Assembly: GCA_020650975.1 (NCBI GenBank)
Contig: JAIPMN010001689.1
Location: 1 to 40,399 of the forward strand
From: Apostichopus californicus
Taxonomy: Eukaryota > Echinodermata > Holothuroidea > Aspidochirotida > Stichopodidae
Length of the DNA stretch: 40,399 nucleotides
Direction of reading: 5' to 3'
In this document: positions 35,877 through 40,399 of the stretch, in pieces
Numbering within the stretch: position 1 is the first letter of the stretch
How the letters are laid out: each line of letters opens with the position of its first letter
The notes under the pieces: model-generated
What the model saw: only the letters and a program-made list of their open reading frames with translations
What the model was told of the DNA's origin: nothing
Databases searched by the model: none
Position numbers and translations under genes: made by a program

Positions 35877-37282
35877 TCGTATTAACTGCAATATATATAT
35901 ATCAAGAAAGGTAAGATGGCTGTGCAAACAAACTATAATTAATAGGATTTCTGTTTGTAAATTGTTGCAAAGTTTGTATTGACGCCACACTGTTGAACTC
36001 TAAAATATTCATTATTAAGCAGTCCACTAGCTGAATCCTATATAAAGACAGTAGACACCTGATATGGGTCATTCTGTGTCAAATCACTGATGGCTGTTGC
36101 TGGACCCTCTCCAAAAATTTACCACCCTCATTGCATGATTGGAACACCATATTCTGAAACTTTCTGTTGCATTGCTTCAAAATTGGCCGATTTATCACAC
36201 TATGAAATTCCGCAATTTGTCCCCACCAAGGCATTTTCTTGATTTTTGAGGTTTGATTTCTCAGCAATTAAAACTCCTACAAACTTCCTATTACAGACAC
36301 TTCTAGATTCTATCCCATAGAATTGGAAAACTAACAATTTTAGGCTACAAAAGCATTGTAATGTCGAGTTAGGTCAACTCAAAGGTGCCAAAGTGTTTAA
36401 CTTTGGTAGTTTTCACATAAAAATGTGTTATATTTAGTGATTAATGGCTCCTAAACTGTTTCTTCAGGATACTTGATTCTTTCAGAGGGTATTATGTCTA
36501 GTCCAAACAATACAAAATGATTACAATGCTTTCATGTAATATATTTGTAAGTTGTGCAGTGCTAAAGTTGCTATTTCATGCTGCGATTCAGCATGAGCAA
36601 GTGTCTTTAATGCCAATTCTTTACCAATATAACCATGTGAGAGCTGTGAGCTTTTTAATTTAATTATTAGTGTAAAGCTCTAACAAACTTCAGGGTTCTA
36701 GCATTTCTCAAGATTTTTGCAAAGTTGCTCCATGTACAAAACAAGGTTGTCTTAGACAGCCAATAACTCAAAACGTGTCACGTTGACAAAATCTGATTAT
36801 TTTTTCTAGCAGAGATATAGAACCACCCTGTTTGTACAAAATATTTCAGGAGGGTATTTTGCCTTATAAATGAGAACCCTCAAAATTTGGGGTATTTTAC
36901 AAAAATTTTTTTTTGCCTGTTTTGCTATTCCAAATGTATTTTAAGCCTGGGTATTGTTCTTCAAGGTTCTTCAATTGTTTTGGATGTATGCAGGTCTAAC
37001 AGTTTCTTTAGAAAGATGAATCTGGAGCTTTTGCTTTGGTAGTCCTTCCTGCTTTTCCACCTTCCTCAATTTATGAATGGTTTAAGAACAATTGTAAGGT
37101 TTAATTTGACTAACCTATGTATCTGGCACTTTTATTAATACTATATTAATACTGTATTGATTACTATCAACTTAAATCTTTCTCAGCAAGCAAAGCCTGT
37201 CACTTTAAGTGAACATGGAGAAAATAGATGTTCAATGTTGGGTTGTACATTGTGTTTGTTGGGTTTTGTTTTTTTGTTCGTA

Positions 37283-37411
37283 TACTGTACTTTGAAGTGT
37301 TTCACACATGCTCTGCACATTTGAATTAATAATACATAATGTACATGTATTGATTGACATTAATTTTATAGTAAAGTCTTTTAATTAAGTGAATTAAACC
37401 AGAAGCAGACA
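37283..37411 (+). repeat. Direct repeat R3, copy 1
   Basis: ACTGTACTTTGAAGTGTTTC, ACACATGCTCTGCACA, AATTAATAA, TTGACATTAATTTTATAG and a final AGAAGCAGACAG recur in the same order at 37504-37628, with substitutions and small gaps. Confidence 0.75.
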
Positions 37412-37503
37412 GTTCATTGCAAATATTATTTGTATATTTGACACTGAACTCTGCATATTATTGAATTGAATGACCTTAAAGTACTTTGACTGTACTTTGA
37501 AGG

Positions 37504-37628
37504 CTGTACTTTGAAGTGTTTCACACATGTTCTGCACAACTGAATTAATAAAGAATTCTGTACATTATGTATTGCTTGACATTCATTTTATAGTTGTCTG
37601 TTAATTTTAATTTTTCTAGAAGCAGACA
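37504..37628 (+). repeat. Direct repeat R3, copy 2
   Basis: Second copy of R3, starting about 220 bases after the first in the same orientation and with the same right end AGAAGCAGACAG. The two could be a local duplication or two insertions of one family. Confidence 0.75.
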
Positions 37629-38614
37629 GTACAATTTGTGTATATGAGTATATGAGTTATAATGAGTCACTTCACTTAAAGTTGATTCATTCCATTTTCT
37701 GGATTCAAGTTACTATATTATTTACATGGGGAAAGACTGAAAACTTGTTAGAGTCACAACACCTTTGAAATTTAGTGACAATATTCATTGTTGGTTGCAA
37801 CAATGCCTGCTAAATTTGATCAGGTAATCTGTTGATCGACAAAGGGGATACCAAAGTGCTGAATCGAAGTATTTTGTATGAGAAGCACTGCATGAACTGA
37901 ATTGGAAGATTACTCAAAATCTGTGATCTACATATTGCAGTTAACCTGTATGTTTCAGCAAGGAGAGATTTAAGTAAAGTTGACTTTTTTAAATTTTTCT
38001 AATACACATTTTGAAGATGGTAACTAACCAGTCTCAAATTATATTGCCAACCAGCTTTACTAATCAGACATATAAATGGCACATAACATATACGCTCTGA
38101 CCGATGAGTAACAGTACTGCAGGCCTAGAACTAAGGCAGTCTTGGTCGGCATTAGGCCTACTTTTGTTCTAAATCTGGAGAGCAAACATTGTTGGTGACG
38201 TATTATAGCTTGCAGATACTTGCAAAGCTTCATGCCCTGAAAAGAAAGGTAGCATGGTGGGCTCATAATTGACGCACTTAAGGTTTGATTAATGATGTCT
38301 ATCAACGAAAATCAAAGTCACTCAACTGTATTCTATTTTCATATGTGTATTTCCTCAGAAATGTAATGATCTCAAAATATTTATTGTTCTGTGCCTACGT
38401 AACGTACAATTGAGCAGAATTTGACCACAAAATGTCTGCCGAGTCAAGTTCTTTCTTACCCCTAAATTGACACATTTGTTGATAAGCTAACTGTAGTGTA
38501 GGCCTAAGTATACATCCATTGACTGTGGATGCTGTGCTCTGAGGCTCTAAGCTCTGTTGGTTCCAGTACCATTCTGCCATAGGTACATACCGCAATACCT
38601 TTCCAGTTTCCACT

Positions 38615-38660
38615 ATAGGTTTCGATCCTTTCCGCCATGGCGGAAAGGCTCGAAACCTAT
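38615..38660. repeat. Near-perfect 46-bp palindrome
   Basis: The left arm ATAGGTTTCGA-T-CCTTTCCGCC meets the right arm GGCGGAAAGG-C-TCGAAACCTAT around a central AT, with one mismatched pair. It could extrude as a cruciform or fold as a hairpin when transcribed. GGCGGAAAGG occurs again immediately to the right. Confidence 0.85.
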
Positions 38661-39044
38661 GGCGGAAAGGTACATTTTAGGAATGGATTTTACACAGGAA
38701 TGTATCGGTGAAACTTTCTTTGATTCGAATGGAAAGATAGGTACACCGTCTTCAAATGTGACGGTTCGCCGGATAGACTGAGTTGTAGTTAAGACAAGAT
38801 TGGGGAATAGATAAAGTCTTTAATGTATATGTTGATTGAATAGTTTTAATTGTAAGTTAGTAAGGTACTGTCTTCAAATATATAATATAGTTGGTTGAAT
38901 AAATCAAATTAAGTTGATTGTTTATTAAAAAGACCGATTCTGATTGTTGATGTAAATGACCGATTTTGTGGATTTTGCAGGCCTAGGTAATGTGAAGCGA
39001 AGCAATATACAGAGCATATAGGCCTACAGTGCACCCACAATAAT

Positions 39045-39123
39045 GTGCTCTTTCTGCCATACTGCTTTACCGCCATCGGAGTAACATGGCGGAATAGCAC
39101 TTTTTCTATGGTGGAAAGAGCAC
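39045..39123. repeat. Nested inverted repeats (foldback) sharing the GGCGGAA word
   Basis: The outer arms are GTGCTCTTTCTGCCAT (39045-39060) and ATGGTGGAAAGAGCAC (39108-39123). The inner arms are CCGCCAT (39070-39076) and ATGGCGG (39086-39092). A further CCGATGGCGGAAT near 39143 is inverted relative to CCGCCATCGG at 39070. It shares the CCGCCAT core with the palindrome at 38615, so both are probably one family. Confidence 0.7.
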
Positions 39124-39982
39124 ATTTTCTATGGGGACCGTACCGATGGCGGAATGACAGGGCCCCAGCTCTGACACGTCAGGTCCCAGAGAGAAGTGGT
39201 ATTATATTGAGGTAATTTTGGTTATTTGTAGGGAGTAAGATTTCCAAATGCCAAAATAATGTGCAAAACTGGGGGGAGGGGTTAAAACAATAAAAGCTTA
39301 AAAAAAAAACACACTTTGAAGTTTGATCAGCATAAACCTGAAATGGATTAAAACTCATTTAATATGTAACTGCTTGACTGCAAAAAGATTAGGTTGTCTG
39401 CTGTATCGTTGCTAGTAATATTTGAAGGTGCGTCAATTATGAAGGTGCGTCAGTTATGTCCCAGTAGTCAGTACATGTGCATTAGGCAGCTCCATTTCTA
39501 TGGCTTCCATGCATAACCTAATAATAATTGTAACAGAAGGCAGACTCTGACTTATCCTTAAATGCTACGCACAAGTACGACTGAGCAGTGTGCTTATGAA
39601 CAAGGATTGATACGCTGGGCTGACCAAACCTCTACTAAGCTATGCTACGTTGGACTAGCTTAATTTACTGCCTAACTAAGGCTAGGCCTATCCTAACTTA
39701 GGCTAAGTTAGGCTAGGCCTAACCTATGTCAGTTACAATCTGAAATACAATGCATGTCGTGTTTTCTCACATGTCGTGCTGGCTGAAATAATGGTACTGC
39801 CTCTCTGTTTCCTACTAGAGATAACGGACATACATTGGAATGAAACGGGTTCATTCTAAGAATCAATCATAAGCAGACGATGTTTTCCGTGGTTATGTGT
39901 ACAGACCATCCAGCTCCACACTTTTCTTTCATCGAAAACAATGTCATCTAGCCTACACATAGCCTAATCGTTGGCATTGTAA

Positions 39983-40031
39983 ATGACCACAGCACGAAAG
40001 AAGAATTTCGTAGACTTGTACGAGAGAATGG
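39983..40031 (+). CDS. Possible first coding exon of an unidentified gene leaving the window
   Basis: From ATG at 39983 the plus strand reads MTTARKKNFVDLYERM plus one base, then a strong donor (G followed by GTAAGTC). The peptide looks like real coding sequence: basic start, then a short amphipathic stretch. If the intron is not removed, the frame stops nine codons later at TGA. The rest of the gene would lie beyond 40399, so there is no second exon to confirm it, and I do not recognise the protein. The ATG context is weak (T at -3). If real, this gene would be divergent from ASB3, with about 4.1 kb between the two ATGs. The alternative is a chance ATG and donor in repeat-rich sequence. Confidence 0.3.
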
Positions 40032-40080
40032 GTAAGTCTTGGACCGCGCCAGACTGACGGAGGAAAAGATGGAAAGGGAC

Positions 40081-40399
40081 CAGTGGCGTAGCCAGCGGAG
40101 GGGAGGGAGGGGCCCACAGACATTTTTGGGTACGCGATGGGCGAAGGTGAAAAACTTAAGAGAGCAAAAAAATATATATGTAAATGAACTCGAACCTGGG
40201 GGATGGAGCCAATGATGGGGGGGGGGGGGGTGTCGGGGGAATACTAGAGACAATGGAATGAACGGTAAATAAATAGAAATGATGGCACCATTTGCATCTA
40301 AGCCCTTTTCTAAAAACAAAATTTGTTCTTATACCCCCTCCCAGGACGGCGATCCACCGCTATATGTGCCTAAAACTGGGGACAGAAAATTGACTTCCC
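40081..40399 (+). mobile_element. Partial hAT-like element, cut by the window end
   Basis: CAGTGGCGTAGCCAG at 40081 is a common hAT-type terminal sequence in invertebrates, followed by the usual G-rich interior (GGAGGGGAGGGAGGGGCCC). A 14-base G run follows at 40217-40230. The matching right end is not in the window, so this is inferred from one end only. Confidence 0.4.

Larger units (their letters stand above)
35886..39982. other. Intergenic region upstream of ASB3
   Basis: It should contain the ASB3 promoter and a non-coding first exon, neither of which I can place. Also present: direct repeats at 37283 and 37504, foldback sequences at 38615-38660 and 39045-39123, and five copies of TAGGCCTA between 38153 and 39721. 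No open reading frame looks coding. Confidence 0.55.

Noticed and set aside
36060-36270. Possible transposon motif GGTCATTCTGTGTCAAATC
   Set aside because: It reminded me of repeats in other invertebrates, but I saw no ends, duplication or second copy in the window.

Overview
This is nuclear DNA of an animal, AT-rich and repeat-rich, with genes broken into short exons by GT-AG introns. There are no operons, ribosome binding sites or long intronless reading frames. The repeat content (hAT-type non-autonomous elements, a Penelope-like fragment, many minisatellites) and vertebrate-like orthologues suggest a marine invertebrate deuterostome. An echinoderm such as a sea cucumber or sea urchin is my best guess, but this is inference from gene content and repeat style, not from a diagnostic marker.

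Three protein-coding genes can be read exon by exon. (1) ACTR2, the Arp2 subunit of the Arp2/3 actin-nucleating complex, is on the minus strand at 13240-1329. Eight coding exons were recovered; one expected exon of about 86 nt cannot be found in the 1.7 kb intron where it should lie. (2) NENF (neudesin, a secreted MAPR/cytochrome b5-like protein) is on the plus strand from 16006 to 18641, in four coding exons. Its C-terminus is either a short, KDEL-like ending or the result of a one-base insertion in the assembly. ACTR2 and NENF are divergent, about 2.8 kb apart. (3) ASB3, an ankyrin-repeat and SOCS-box protein (substrate receptor of a Cul5 ubiquitin ligase), is on the minus strand at 35876-29623. 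All six coding exons join in frame to a 534-residue protein. A possible first coding exon of a fourth gene lies at 39983-40031 on the plus strand and runs out of the window.

Layout: 1-1328 ACTR2 3' flank; 1329-13240 ACTR2 with repeat-filled introns; 13241-16005 intergenic with an inverted-repeat element; 16006-about 19064 NENF, with a pyrimidine-rich minisatellite in intron 1; about 19065-29622 a long gene-poor interval with a hAT-type composite element (22345-22801), a 35-bp minisatellite (23301-23551) and a 24/92-bp minisatellite (25495-26095); 29623-35885 ASB3, with a recent 175-bp tandem duplication in an intron; 35886-40399 intergenic with foldback sequences and the possible fourth gene start.

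The three genes are unrelated in function (actin nucleation, secreted signalling, ubiquitin ligation) and show no sign of acting as a unit. I found no new multi-gene system. The observations most worth following are the missing ACTR2 exon, the NENF C-terminus, the two tight clusters of the palindrome TAGGCCTA around gene starts, the hAT composite with its target-site duplication, the hammerhead-like motif, and the foldback pair near 38.6-39.1 kb.
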